64,000 nucleotides of DNA from JBJMQS01 sp045802605 (GCA_045802605.1 JBJMQS010000040.1:22210-86209); one strand, 5' to 3'. Positions 42,454-51,879 are shown, counted from the stretch's first letter. The notes: generated by a model not told the origin, from the letters alone. Made by a program: numbers and translations.

Positions 42454-42534
42454 AAAGAGCGTCGAGCCGTAAGGCCGACGTGTGAGACACGCAAGCTTCG
42501 AATTCCACGTCGGCCTTACGGCTCGACGCTCTTT
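42454..42534. terminator. 29-bp perfect inverted repeat after the kinase gene
   Basis: Arms 42454-42482 and 42506-42534 (core GAGCGTCGAGCCGTAAGGCC) pair perfectly over 29 bases. The element stands between the convergent kinase and ACT-domain genes. A degenerate copy of an arm occurs at 3469-3500, so it is a dispersed repeat used as a bidirectional terminator. Confidence 0.75.
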
Positions 42535-42552
42535 GGTTCAAAACAATCCAGG

Positions 42553-43113
42553 TTACTCATCATCATGCTGCAAATCGCGCTCGGTGAAAATGGTCAGGCC
42601 CTTATTCGTCAGCGTCTGCACGGCGCCTTCCAAATCTTCACAGTGCAGTAGCAGCGCGGGATGTCCTTGCGGGCCGACGAGGAGCGGGTAGGCGTAGTGC
42701 ACGTTGATCTCGGCCGCGAGCAGCGTCTTGCAGATTTTCAAAAACGGCTGTTCGCCTTGGGGAAGCTGGACCACCAAGAGGTCGCTCTCGGTGTACATGA
42801 ATTTCCCCTGTTGGAGAATTTCGTACGCCCGCTCGGGGTCGCTCAGCACGAGCCGGATGATCGCGCAGTCGGCCGTATCGATAATGCTGATCGAAATAAT
42901 TCGGACTTTGGTAGTTTCGAATCGGCGAACCAGATCGAGCAGGGCGCCGACGCGGTTCTCAAGAAAGACGTTGAATTGTCGGACGCTGGGCCAATCTCGG
43001 CCGCGGGCGGTGACTGTGCCGGTTCCGCTGGCACCGCCGCTTCCACCGGGTCCGCCGTTCCCATTGGGGGGGCCGCCGTTCCCGCTGGCACCGCCGTTGC
43101 CGCCGAAACTCAT
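42553..43113 (-). CDS. tandem ACT-domain protein with Gly/Asn-rich N-terminus
   Basis: The 186-residue protein has a low-complexity N-terminal tail of Gly, Asn and Ser (about 1-32). Two ACT-like repeats follow: FNVFLENRVGALLDLVRRFE (first) and VHYAYPLLVGPQGHPALLLH (second). ACT domains bind small ligands such as amino acids and regulate enzymes. The ATG at 43113 was chosen because it opens the Gly-rich tail and a GAGGA site lies 8 bases upstream; the longer frame has an unlikely N-terminus. No enzyme domain is attached, so it may act in trans. The ligand is unknown. Confidence 0.8.
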   Translation of the reverse strand: MSFGGNGGASGNGGPPNGNGGPGGSGGASGTGTVTARGRDWPSVRQFNVFLENRVGALLDLVRRFETTKVRIISISIIDTADCAIIRLVLSDPERAYEILQQGKFMYTESDLLVVQLPQGEQPFLKICKTLLAAEINVHYAYPLLVGPQGHPALLLHCEDLEGAVQTLTNKGLTIFTERDLQHDDE

Positions 43114-43299
43114 GTCGCGTTTCCTCTTGTGACGGGAGTTGAGTATATCGGCCCAAGCCCACCGGGTGCAACCAAAGGGCTTTTTTAGCACTTTTTTTCG
43201 ACTGACATTGCACCTAGAATGTTTCGGATTAGACTACAAATGTTCACTGGTGCCGACCGATAAATTGGCAAGCAAACAGCCCCTCCGGAGCACGCTGTC

Positions 43300-44370
43300 A
43301 TGGCTGATACGCAGGACAAGGAACTCAAAAACGCCCTGTCGCTCATTGAAAAACAGTTCGGCAAAGGCGCGATCATGGCGATGGGTGAATCCCATCTCGT
43401 GAGCGAACCCGGCATTAGCACCGGCGCGCTAAGCCTCGACGTCGCGCTCGGCGGCCAAGGTTTGCCGCGTGGCCGGATCATCGAGATCTTCGGGCCGGAA
43501 GCCAGCGGCAAAACGACCGTGATGCTCCACGCCATCGCCAATGCGCAAAAGGCCGGGGGCGTGGCGGCGTTCATCGATGCCGAGCATGCCCTCGATCCGA
43601 CCTGGGCCAAGAAACTCGGCGTAAATCTCGAGGAGCTGCTCGTCAGCCAGCCTTCCAATGCGGAAGAGGCGCTCAAGATCGCCGAGATGCTCATCAAGTC
43701 GAACGCGGTGGACATCATCGTGATTGACTCGGTCGCCGCCTTGGTGCCGAAACATGAGATCGAAGGCGAGATCGGCGATTCGCACGTCGGCCTGCAAGCC
43801 CGGCTCATGAGCCAGGCGCTGCGAATTTTGAACCCCGCGATTTCGCGCACCAAGACCACCATGGTCTTCATCAACCAGATTCGCACCAAGATTGGCGTGA
43901 TGTTCGGCAACCCGGAGACGACCTCAGGCGGCCTCGCGCTGAAGTTCTATAGTTCGGTCCGGCTCGACATCCGCAAGATCACGAGCATCAAGGAAGGCGA
44001 AGAAGTCGTCGGCAACCGCGTGCGGTGCAAGGTAGTGAAGAACAAAGTCGCGCCGCCATTCCGCATGGCCGAATTCGACCTTATGCACTCGGGCGGCATC
44101 AGCACCGAAGGCGACTTGCTCGATCTCGCGATTGAGGACAAGATCATCGACAAGAGCGGCGCCTGGTTCGCCTACGGCAACGAGAAGATCGGCCAAGGCC
44201 GCGAGAACGCCAAGCAGTGGCTCAAGGACAATCCCAAGATCGTCGAAGTGATTCGTCGGCAGATCTTGGAGAAGCGCGGCTTGGTGCAGGCGCTCAATGG
44301 CGAATCGCTAGCCGAAGAGCCCGAAGCTCCGCCGACGAAGCGTGGCCGGGCCGTCGCGGCTGCGGATTGA
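43300..44370 (+). CDS. recA: recombinase RecA
   Basis: RecA polymerises on single-stranded DNA, promotes strand exchange and triggers the SOS response. The 356-residue protein has Walker A GPEASGKT (65-72), IDAEHALDP, Walker B IIVIDSVAAL, the L1/L2 region EGEIGDSHVGLQARLMSQ and FINQIRTKIGVMFGNPETT, and the C-terminal acidic tail. GGAG lies 9 bases before the ATG. No LexA box was recognised upstream. It is divergent from the ACT gene. Confidence 0.98.
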   Translation: MADTQDKELKNALSLIEKQFGKGAIMAMGESHLVSEPGISTGALSLDVALGGQGLPRGRIIEIFGPEASGKTTVMLHAIANAQKAGGVAAFIDAEHALDPTWAKKLGVNLEELLVSQPSNAEEALKIAEMLIKSNAVDIIVIDSVAALVPKHEIEGEIGDSHVGLQARLMSQALRILNPAISRTKTTMVFINQIRTKIGVMFGNPETTSGGLALKFYSSVRLDIRKITSIKEGEEVVGNRVRCKVVKNKVAPPFRMAEFDLMHSGGISTEGDLLDLAIEDKIIDKSGAWFAYGNEKIGQGRENAKQWLKDNPKIVEVIRRQILEKRGLVQALNGESLAEEPEAPPTKRGRAVAAAD

Positions 44371-44408
44371 TTTTCGCGGGTGAGGGGCTTACGCCGCTAG
44401 CTCCTCAT

Positions 44409-44443
44409 CCGCGGTCTACGGTCATCTGATACAAAGACCGCGG
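44409..44443 (+). promoter_or_regulatory. hairpin abutting the ribosome-binding site of the HtrA-like gene
   Basis: CCGCGGTCT (44409-44417) can pair with AGACCGCGG (44435-44443); the last bases of the right arm overlap the start of the GGAGGG ribosome-binding site at 44442-44447. No T-run follows, so a translational control element or recA terminator are both possible. Confidence 0.4.
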
Positions 44444-44450
44444 AGGGCCC

Positions 44451-45833
44451 ATGAGCCGATTCCTTCCGCGGTTGTTTCTTGCGCTGTGTCTGCTTTGCGG
44501 CTTGAACGCTGCCGCCGCGGAATCTCCCGACATTCGTGCACTCCAAGCAGCCGTTCAGCAATCGATCGAAAAGGCCGAGCCCGCCATTGCGGGTATCTCC
44601 GTCAGCCGTTCCGAGACGCCGCAATCGCTGCAAGAGCTTGCGTCTGCTCCCGAGTATTTCGGCTCCGGCGTCGTACTCGATCATCGCCTGGTGCTGACTT
44701 GCTACCACGTCGTACGCAATGCGACTGGCATTGCCGTTCGCCTGCCGGGGCGAGAAGGCCGGCCCACTCAGTTATCGCACGCGTCGATCTATGCAGCCGA
44801 TGGCCGCACCGACCTGGCCGTGTTGCGAATCGACAATCCGCGCATCAACACGCCAACGATTCAACTGGGCCACGGCGAGGAACTGAAGAAGGGCAGCTTT
44901 GTCTCCGTGTTGACGTTGCCCTTGGGCCAGGAACAGCGGCCCGCGCAGGTGTCGGCGGCCAATGGTATCGTCAGTAGTTTCCAGCGCCGCTCGCCCGGCG
45001 ACCCGCAGGAAGATGAGCGCCTCAAGACGCGCAAGTACTTTGGCATGTTGATGCAAACCGATTCGCGATCGATTCGCGCCGGCAGCGGCGGCGCCTGGAT
45101 CGACCTTGATGGAAAGCTGGTCGGCCTCGGCACCACGCAGGCGGCGCTGAATGGAGACGCCGGCGACTACGCCGTCGTCCTGGATTCGGGCATCCGCCGA
45201 GTGATCGAGGTATTGCGCCGCGGGGAAGAAGTCGAGTATGGCTTTCTTGGCGTAGCGCGGCGGGGCACCTCGTTTGATCAGCGAATGTCGAGCGTCTGGC
45301 TCTCCGACGTGACGCCCAATTCGCCGGCCTCTCGTGCCGGGCTGAACGAGGGCGACGTGATTTTGCGCGTCGATGGCCAGCCGGTCAACGATTTCGAAGA
45401 GATGGTGGTACGCATCGGCTTGTCGCTGGCGGGTCGCTCGGTTGTGCTCGATGTGCAGCGGCCGCATACCGCCACCGTGGAGCGAGTCCCGGTCAAGTTG
45501 GCGAAGGCGTATTACCGTGAGTTCGGCATTGCCACCAACAAACTGCCAGCGATTCACGGCTTAAGGGTCGATTACGTTAGCGTGCTGGCGAACCAGGGCT
45601 CGGTCGGATACGGCCAACCGCTCCCGGATGGCGTGGTGGTCCGCGAAGTCGAGAAGGAGAGCCCAGCCGAGAAAGCCGGCTTGCGTGAGTACATCGACAT
45701 TGTTGCGACGGTGAACGGCGTGCGCGTGCCAGAACCGGCCGACTTTTACCGTGAAGCGAACAAAGCTCTGAAGGCGGGTCAGTCGGTAAAGCTGACACTC
45801 AGCAACCGAAAAGACGTGGTCACGTTGCCGTGA
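44451..45833 (+). CDS. HtrA/DegP-like periplasmic serine protease with two PDZ domains
   Basis: The 460-residue protein has a signal peptide (about 1-23, ending AAA). The trypsin-like domain carries His86 (LTCYHVV), Asp121 (TDLAVLRID) and Ser212 in an AGSGGAW motif rather than the usual GNSGGP. A first PDZ domain (about 260-345, GFLGVARRGTS ... NSPASRAGLNEGDVIL) and a second (about 380-455, GVVVREVEKESPAEKAGLRE) follow. Such proteins degrade or refold damaged envelope proteins. The changed Ser motif may affect activity. A strong GGAGG site precedes the ATG. It is downstream of recA. Confidence 0.88.
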   Translation: MSRFLPRLFLALCLLCGLNAAAAESPDIRALQAAVQQSIEKAEPAIAGISVSRSETPQSLQELASAPEYFGSGVVLDHRLVLTCYHVVRNATGIAVRLPGREGRPTQLSHASIYAADGRTDLAVLRIDNPRINTPTIQLGHGEELKKGSFVSVLTLPLGQEQRPAQVSAANGIVSSFQRRSPGDPQEDERLKTRKYFGMLMQTDSRSIRAGSGGAWIDLDGKLVGLGTTQAALNGDAGDYAVVLDSGIRRVIEVLRRGEEVEYGFLGVARRGTSFDQRMSSVWLSDVTPNSPASRAGLNEGDVILRVDGQPVNDFEEMVVRIGLSLAGRSVVLDVQRPHTATVERVPVKLAKAYYREFGIATNKLPAIHGLRVDYVSVLANQGSVGYGQPLPDGVVVREVEKESPAEKAGLREYIDIVATVNGVRVPEPADFYREANKALKAGQSVKLTLSNRKDVVTLP

Positions 45834-45843
45834 TGGGGTATTA

Positions 45844-45876
45844 GAGCCCGCACCGCAAGCAAGGGGCTGCGGGCTC
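45844..45876. terminator. hairpin between convergent htrA-like and sbcC genes
   Basis: GAGCCCGCA (45844-45852) pairs with TGCGGGCTC (45868-45876) across a 15-base loop. It sits between the two convergent stops with no clear T-run. Confidence 0.5.
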
Positions 45877-45882
45877 CAAAGA

Positions 45883-48800
45883 TTACCGCATCGCGCGCGT
45901 GACTTTGCTCGCTCCGTCTTCCAGTTCAAAGTGATAAGTGTTCGCAAAGGCATCCGCGAACTCTTCTTGATGCGACACCAAGAGCACGCACTGCAACTGC
46001 CCGCGAAGATTCTGCAGTTCCTGAATCATCGCCTGGCGTCCCAGGCGATCAAGGCAACCGAAGCCTTCGTCAACGATCACTGATTCAATGGGCCGATGCC
46101 GGCGGCTCGCGAATTGGCCGATGCCGAGCGCCAAGCTCACGGCAACCCGGAAGCGTTGACTGCCGCTCAAGAAGGCGACATTGATCGCATCCTTGCCCGT
46201 GACGCGGTTGTAGGCTTCTAACTCCAAGGCGCGTTCCGGTTCATCCTCGGGCCCGCCGCGAAGCCTCAAGCACAACTCACCGCTCGACAACCGATCGAGC
46301 ACGGCGTTGGCGAATGACACAATCTGCTTCTCAGCCTGGCGAATGAGATGCAATTGCAAATGATTGCGGTCGAGCAGTTCGGCCAGGATCTGGGCCTGCG
46401 TCAACTCCCCATCAAGCGTGAGCTTCTCCGCTTCCAATTGTGCACGCGCGTCGCGGCGCGCTTCGAGGTGATGCAGATTATTGCGCAACTCTTGCATCGC
46501 TTTGTCCGCGGCAGAGAGGGCCTGTTTCGCCTCAGCGACGGCCATCGCGGCGACGGGCACGGCTTGGCGTGTATCCGCGGGGAAAGTCGCTTCTTGCGAT
46601 CGCAGCTCATTGAGCGTCGCGGTTAGGCCAGACATATTCGCCTTGGCTTCATTCAGTGCGGCTGCGCGTTCTTCGGTTTTCTCGGCCTCGAGCGTTTCCA
46701 ATTCGCCCTTCAGGCCGCTGCGGTCGGAGAGCTTGCCGCGCTCGGCAATGGTGCGCCACGATTCCGGCAGTGCGGCATACGCCGACTTCAGATTCTCACG
46801 ATCGTTGCCCTGTTGAATTTGGATCGCGCGAATCTCACCCGCGACCGATTGGCGCGACTTCTCCAGCTCATGCTGCCGGGTAGCAAGCTTTTCTGCTTCA
46901 GCCCGTGACTCGGCGAGTTCTTTTTTGAGCGCGGCAAGGCGGCTTTTGATCGCCTGCAGATCAGCTTCGAAGCTCACGTGCTGCCGGCGAATTTGTTCGG
47001 GATCGCCAGGCAATGCCTTGCGAAGAGCGAGCGCAAGCCGCTCCGCCTCGCCATGTTGCGCCCGCAACAGAGTGAGCTGGGCCAGTTCCTTTTGCGCGCC
47101 TTCGAACGCCCGGCGCACTGATCCGAGCCGAGCCACCTGACTGCGCATCGGCTCCAACTCGCCCGAGCTGGGGTACTTCGTCACGGTCCAATCGCTGGGA
47201 GACGCGGGAGAAACTTTGCTGCGGTGCGGCGGTGGAAGAGCTTCGTAGGCCGCGAAGAGTTCCTTCTGCAAGCGTTCACTTTCACTCGTCAGATTCTTGC
47301 ATTGCTCTTGCTTGCCGGCGTAGTCGCTGCGCAGATTCGTTCGCTTGGCTTCCAATTTTCGGAACAACTCTTCGGCCGCTGTCAACGCGGTGGATGCCGC
47401 CTGCCGAACGCGCTCCGTTTGTTCTCGATGCTTGGTTGCAGCATCAAGAGCCGCCTCACGCCGACTGCGTTCCTGCGCCAAGTGGCCCGCCGTCAATGGT
47501 TGGCCGCACGCCCGGCACAGCGTGGCGCCTTCCATCGTCATGACGATGTCGAACTGTTCCTGCGCTTGACGGTACATCGCCTCGGCCGCCGCCGCCTCCT
47601 CATCCGCCCGCCGCCGATCGGCCGATAGCGTCTGCACGCGCTTTTCCTGCGCTTCACAGTCCGCCTTCAATCGCAGGCCATCCTCGGCAATCTTGTCGCG
47701 CTCCGTTTCTGATTTCTTCAACTCGCTTTGCACGCGCTGAAGTGATTCGCGGTCCGAGACAATCCGCGACAAGTGGGGCAGGGCATTCGCGAACACGCCT
47801 AGCTCATCGGATTCTCGGGCCAACTGGTCGGTTTGGGCCTGCAAATCAGCCGGCTTGGCCGCCATCTGCATCGCCAATTGATCGCGATGTCGTACCTGAT
47901 CTTCGTATCGCTTCACGCTGGAGAGCGATTCCGCAAGTGCGGAGGCCTTGGTCACCGTCTTTTCCTGCTCAAGCTCGGCTTCCGCGAGCGTTCGATCCAG
48001 ATGCGTTACTTTTTCGCGCCCTTGGGCGAGATCCCGCTGCACGGCGTCGAGTTGGTCGGCGGCCGCCTTGTGCGCGAGTTCATATTCCTGCGTCTTTCGC
48101 TCGGCTTCGGCAATTCGGCTCTGGCATTTGATCGCTTGTTCCAAATGCGGCAAATTCGTCCGCAACTCCTTCAATCGCGCAGCCGCTTTTTCAATCGTTT
48201 CCGCTTCCGTGACCAGGCCGAGCGCTTGTTCCTCCTGCACGCGAAACTCGGCGATGCGCCGTTGCAAATTGGTCCATTCCTCCGCCCGAGATTTCAACTG
48301 CAGGCGACGTTCGTGCTCCGACTCGCATTGTTGTCTCGCCTCTTCAGCCGCCACGATCTGCACACGGACCGCGTCAATCTCGGCTACATCGACGCCTGGC
48401 ATCGCTTCGAGCCGATTTTTGATCTGCTGCAATTGGCCGACGAGATTCTTGCGTTCTTCGTCGGCTAATTCATGCAAGCGGCCGAAGCGTTCCAGATCGA
48501 CGATGCTCGCCAGGACCTCGAAGCGGGCCTTAGCCGCCGAGTCAAGCAACTTCTCCGCTTTGCCCTGAAGCAGCAACACAGACGACGTGAACGTCTCGTA
48601 GCTCAGTCCGACATGTTCTTGCACCCAGCGATCGAATTCGACTTTTTTCCCAGTGTCGGGCACTTGCTCCCAGTGGCTGCCCGATTCTTGATAAAGCATC
48701 TGCGACGATTTGGCTGAGCCATCACGGTTGCGTTTGAGCGTTCGCCTGGCGCGGTACATTTTGCCGTCGGCGGCGAACTCAAATTCCACCGACATGTCGT

Positions 48801-49005
48801 CGGAGGACTTGTTGATGAGCTCGACTCCATCGCGCGACCCGCCGCGGTGATGGCCGAAGAGCGAGTAGGTGACAGCGTCAAAGACGGAGGATTTGCCGCT
48901 GCCGTTGGGGCCGGAGAGCATCCAAACGCAGCCGCCGCCGAAGTCGAGTTCTTGCTCGTCGCGGTAGCTGAGGAATCCCTTCAATCGCACGCGCCGCGGG
49001 ATCAC
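45883..49005 (-). CDS. sbcC: SbcC-type SMC-like nuclease subunit
   Basis: SbcC is the Rad50-like ATPase that partners SbcD to cleave hairpins and protein-blocked DNA ends. The 1040-residue protein opens VIPRRVRLKGFLSYRDEQELDF and has Walker A GPNGSGKSS (32-40). Long coiled coils flank a zinc-hook motif C-R-A-C (Cys497 and Cys500). The C-terminal lobe carries a signature LSGSQRFRVAVSLALGIG and Walker B (SVIVDEGFG). The start is the GTG at 49005, which overlaps the sbcD stop by sharing GTGA; upstream in-frame readings have no family similarity. Confidence 0.95.
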   Translation of the reverse strand: MIPRRVRLKGFLSYRDEQELDFGGGCVWMLSGPNGSGKSSVFDAVTYSLFGHHRGGSRDGVELINKSSDDMSVEFEFAADGKMYRARRTLKRNRDGSAKSSQMLYQESGSHWEQVPDTGKKVEFDRWVQEHVGLSYETFTSSVLLLQGKAEKLLDSAAKARFEVLASIVDLERFGRLHELADEERKNLVGQLQQIKNRLEAMPGVDVAEIDAVRVQIVAAEEARQQCESEHERRLQLKSRAEEWTNLQRRIAEFRVQEEQALGLVTEAETIEKAAARLKELRTNLPHLEQAIKCQSRIAEAERKTQEYELAHKAAADQLDAVQRDLAQGREKVTHLDRTLAEAELEQEKTVTKASALAESLSSVKRYEDQVRHRDQLAMQMAAKPADLQAQTDQLARESDELGVFANALPHLSRIVSDRESLQRVQSELKKSETERDKIAEDGLRLKADCEAQEKRVQTLSADRRRADEEAAAAEAMYRQAQEQFDIVMTMEGATLCRACGQPLTAGHLAQERSRREAALDAATKHREQTERVRQAASTALTAAEELFRKLEAKRTNLRSDYAGKQEQCKNLTSESERLQKELFAAYEALPPPHRSKVSPASPSDWTVTKYPSSGELEPMRSQVARLGSVRRAFEGAQKELAQLTLLRAQHGEAERLALALRKALPGDPEQIRRQHVSFEADLQAIKSRLAALKKELAESRAEAEKLATRQHELEKSRQSVAGEIRAIQIQQGNDRENLKSAYAALPESWRTIAERGKLSDRSGLKGELETLEAEKTEERAAALNEAKANMSGLTATLNELRSQEATFPADTRQAVPVAAMAVAEAKQALSAADKAMQELRNNLHHLEARRDARAQLEAEKLTLDGELTQAQILAELLDRNHLQLHLIRQAEKQIVSFANAVLDRLSSGELCLRLRGGPEDEPERALELEAYNRVTGKDAINVAFLSGSQRFRVAVSLALGIGQFASRRHRPIESVIVDEGFGCLDRLGRQAMIQELQNLRGQLQCVLLVSHQEEFADAFANTYHFELEDGASKVTRAMR

Positions 49006-50243
49006 GCTCCATCCCCCCGCGCTAAGCTCTCCAACAGCCGCTCGGCACGATTGAGGATTGTGGCTCGCGTCGCCTCGTCGTGATGGGCCAGTTCGCCGTC
49101 GAGGTACTCGCGCACTACCGATTCGAACGCCTTGCCCGCGTCGGGCCCCGGGGTAATCGCTGGACCAAGCTCGGCCGTCTCGCTCCACTCGCGCGCATAC
49201 CAGCGCGGAAAGATTTCATCGAGTTCGCGCAAAATCGTTTCCAGCGATTCCGTTCCGGAAGTGAATCGCACTTTCAAATTCACAAGCGCTTGCTCGTGAT
49301 CCGGAAACCGCTCGCGGAGTGTTGCCATCTCGGTAGCCGGGTCGTGGATCGACACTTCATAGATCGGCGTGCATTCCAGCGGCAAGCATCGCGGCTCACC
49401 GGCTAATCCGCTCGACATTATCTCAAACACCATAACGCCTTTGCAATCACCCGCCTCGCCGAGATCCAATCGCTCCAGGCTGCCACAATAGCGCACATGT
49501 GTCCGCGTGCCGAGGAAATGCGGTTTGTGGATATGGCCCAGCGCGACGTAGGCGTAGTTCTCAGTCACCACATCACTCGGGCAGACGATGTCATCTTTCG
49601 GATCGAGGTGGAATAGATGCTCTGCTTGCGCGCCTTGAACGTTGCAGTGGGCCATGAGCACGGTCGGCAAAGTGGCATCGAATCGCGCGTCCGCCCGAAT
49701 CTCGTCGAGCCGATTCGTGAACGCCGCCGTGAGGAATCGCTGCCGCTCGTCGAGGTTGCTGTACCGCTGCTGCACTTCGTTCGAGAAATAAGCGCCGGGC
49801 GTGGGGTATGGCATCAAGACAAATTGCACCGCGCTGCCGGTCGCGCGATCCGGCAAACGCAATAACGTGGGTGCATCGGCGAGATAGAACCGGCCCGGCA
49901 ACACGAGAGTGCCAAAGTCCTCGGCGCTTGGGGCTGCCAGGATCATCGCGTGCCGGAGCGTCCGGCAGAAGCCTTCATTGTCATGATTGCCGGTGACAGC
50001 CAGGATCGTCCCGCCGCGGTGAAAGAACGGTGCGAATGTCGATTGCAAGTGGGCAATGCACTCGCGCAACCCGTCCGACCGCGGCAACTCGCTGAAGATA
50101 TCGCCGGCAATCAGCAGGACATCGATAGCCTCCTGTTCGCAATAAGCCGCGATGCGTTCGACCGCCCGCCGCAACTCGGCCGAGCGGTCAATGCGGCCCA
50201 AACGATCACCCAGGTGCCAATCACCGGTATGGAGTAGCTTCAT
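49002..50243 (-). CDS. sbcD: SbcD-type exonuclease subunit
   Basis: The 413-residue Mre11-like nuclease has the metallophosphoesterase motifs GDWHLGD (Asp8, His10), AGDIF, TGNHDN and a C-terminal GHIHKPHF. It binds two Mn ions and forms a complex with SbcC, whose start codon overlaps its stop. Together they process double-strand ends and palindromic hairpins, which is relevant given the many long inverted repeats in this window. The protein extends past the phosphoesterase fold with the capping domain. Confidence 0.95.
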   Translation of the reverse strand: MKLLHTGDWHLGDRLGRIDRSAELRRAVERIAAYCEQEAIDVLLIAGDIFSELPRSDGLRECIAHLQSTFAPFFHRGGTILAVTGNHDNEGFCRTLRHAMILAAPSAEDFGTLVLPGRFYLADAPTLLRLPDRATGSAVQFVLMPYPTPGAYFSNEVQQRYSNLDERQRFLTAAFTNRLDEIRADARFDATLPTVLMAHCNVQGAQAEHLFHLDPKDDIVCPSDVVTENYAYVALGHIHKPHFLGTRTHVRYCGSLERLDLGEAGDCKGVMVFEIMSSGLAGEPRCLPLECTPIYEVSIHDPATEMATLRERFPDHEQALVNLKVRFTSGTESLETILRELDEIFPRWYAREWSETAELGPAITPGPDAGKAFESVVREYLDGELAHHDEATRATILNRAERLLESLARGDGA

Positions 50244-50306
50244 AACCCTGTATTTTGGGAAGGCAGGTCAAGGAAATGATATGTCAGTGGCAAAAAACGC
50301 GAATTT

Positions 50307-50371
50307 AACCACGGAGACGCAGAGAGCACAGAGAAATGCCTTTTCTCTGTGCTCTCTGTGTCTTTGTGGTT
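50307..50371. repeat. 30-bp inverted repeat, CGCAGAGA family copy 4
   Basis: Arms 50307-50336 and 50342-50371 (AACCACGGAGACGCAGAGAG unit) pair with three mismatches around a 5-base loop. It lies between the codirectional sbcD and histidine-kinase genes. Confidence 0.85.
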
Positions 50372-50374
50372 GGT

Positions 50375-51784
50375 TCAGGCACTTAGCCGTTCGCCATTAG
50401 TCTCGGCCTTCGGCACGCTCAACACAAAGCATGTCGGGCCGCCGGCGGGGGCGAGGTAGCGGACGTCGCCGCCTTGTTGGCGGGCGAGCCGCCACGCGGT
50501 GCTGAGGCCCAAACCACGGCCACGACCTGCGGATCGGCCACAAAAGAATGGATCGAAAATGTGTTCGACGATGGCCGGGTCCACGCCTGGGCCGGTGTCT
50601 TCGACCGTGATCGAATTCATCGCGCCATCGACACTCGCGCGAACCCAGATGTGGCCGCCGGTTGGGACGGCTTCGATCGCATTGCGAACCAAACATTGAA
50701 GCGCAGTGCGGAATTGCCGTGGGTCGGCACACGAGACAATTCCGGTGCCGATGTCTGTTTCCAGATGCACATCCTTGGCAGTAGCTTGAGGCGCGAGCAC
50801 CGCGACCACCTCGCGGGCCAAAAAGCCCAAATCGACGAATTGCCACTGCGCGACCGCGGGACGAGCGAACTGCATCAAGTCCGTCAGCATGTCGTGCACG
50901 CGGTGAGCTTGCTGCACCACGGTGCGCAACGATCGGCGACGGTCAGGATTCTCTTCCGTGCTCAACAAGAGTTGAGCTTGGCCAGAAATAATCGCAAGCG
51001 GTGTATTAATCTCATGGCCAGCGCCGGCCGAGAATTCGGCGAGCGCGACAAGCTTGCGTTCTTGCAGCCGCGCGGCCTCTCCCGCGACATAGTCGCGAAA
51101 GGCGCCGTGCATCCGTTCGATCTCCGCTTCGAGCCGGCTCGTGACGCCCGATTGTTGTGCACGCCAGCTTTTCTCGGCAATCGTCAGTAAATCCCGTAGC
51201 AGCGGCGCGGCGTACGGATCGGAGATTTCGGCTAGTTTCTGCGGTTTTTCGACGTTCTCGGCAGAGCGGATGGATTTGATCATCACGCTGTTGCCGCCGA
51301 GCGATTCAATCACTTCCGGCGGATGATCGAGCATATCGAGCGCGGATTGGCACCAGTCGGGCAGTGCCCACCGCCGCGCCAAGCAGCGAGCGATGTCGTG
51401 CGCGTTGTCGTTGGCGGCGTTGGGATCGATTGCCGCGATCGCCAGGCGGCCGATTTGGCTGAGCAAGCCAATGATGTAAGCGCGGTCGCGCAATGCGGGC
51501 GAAGCGTCTTGCTTTGCCGCTTGGGCAATGGCTTGCACGTCGAGGCGAACGACGCCCACGGGCTTTCGCGCAAGCTGTCGCCGCGCGAAGCGGAGCAATC
51601 GCGCTCGTCGCGCTGGAGAGAGCTTCAAGGATTTTGAGAAGCGAAGGATGAGAGCGATCGCGGCGGGGTCGCAGAGAATGGCCGGGTCTTCGCTGGATGC
51701 GCCCTGGGCGATGGCCGTCAGGGCCAGCACGCTCGGGGCCAACCACGGTAAACGCACAGCGAGTTCGGCCGTTGTCGCAGCCAC
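50375..51784 (-). CDS. HDOD-domain histidine kinase
   Basis: The 469-residue protein has an N-terminal HDOD-like domain (about 20-200, with RDRAYIIGLLSQIGRLAI and DIARCLARRWALPDW). A kinase core follows, with phosphoacceptor His257 in GAGHEINTPLA, an N box (LVRNAIEAVP), G1 (VEDTGPGVDP) and G2 (GRGLGLSTAW). There are no membrane segments, so it should sense a cytosolic signal. It lies downstream of an HTH-receiver gene on the same strand, 95 bases apart across hairpin copy 5, and the two may form a pair. HDOD domains often integrate stress or nutrient signals, but the ligand is unknown. Confidence 0.85.
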   Translation of the reverse strand: MAATTAELAVRLPWLAPSVLALTAIAQGASSEDPAILCDPAAIALILRFSKSLKLSPARRARLLRFARRQLARKPVGVVRLDVQAIAQAAKQDASPALRDRAYIIGLLSQIGRLAIAAIDPNAANDNAHDIARCLARRWALPDWCQSALDMLDHPPEVIESLGGNSVMIKSIRSAENVEKPQKLAEISDPYAAPLLRDLLTIAEKSWRAQQSGVTSRLEAEIERMHGAFRDYVAGEAARLQERKLVALAEFSAGAGHEINTPLAIISGQAQLLLSTEENPDRRRSLRTVVQQAHRVHDMLTDLMQFARPAVAQWQFVDLGFLAREVVAVLAPQATAKDVHLETDIGTGIVSCADPRQFRTALQCLVRNAIEAVPTGGHIWVRASVDGAMNSITVEDTGPGVDPAIVEHIFDPFFCGRSAGRGRGLGLSTAWRLARQQGGDVRYLAPAGGPTCFVLSVPKAETNGERLSA

Positions 51785-51808
51785 CGTGATGGTTCCTCAA
51801 AAGAAGAG

Positions 51809-51873
51809 TTAACCGCGAGAGACGCAGAGTGCGCGGAGAAATCTCTCTGCGTTCTCTGCGTCTCTGCGGTTAA
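51809..51873. repeat. imperfect inverted repeat, CGCAGAGA family copy 5
   Basis: TTAACCGCGAGAGACGCAGA (from 51809) and TCTGCGTCTCTGCGGTTAA (to 51873) pair imperfectly. It is between two codirectional minus-strand genes. Confidence 0.8.
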
Positions 51874-51879
51874 GTCTTT

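Noticed and set aside
43192..43299. LexA operator upstream of recA
   Set aside because: No CTGT-N8-ACAG or GAAC-N4-GTTC pattern was found in the 108-base gap.
49006..49188. N-terminal extension of SbcC
   Set aside because: It is Arg/Gly-rich antisense-like sequence overlapping sbcD; the GTG at 49005 overlaps the sbcD stop and opens the SbcC fold.
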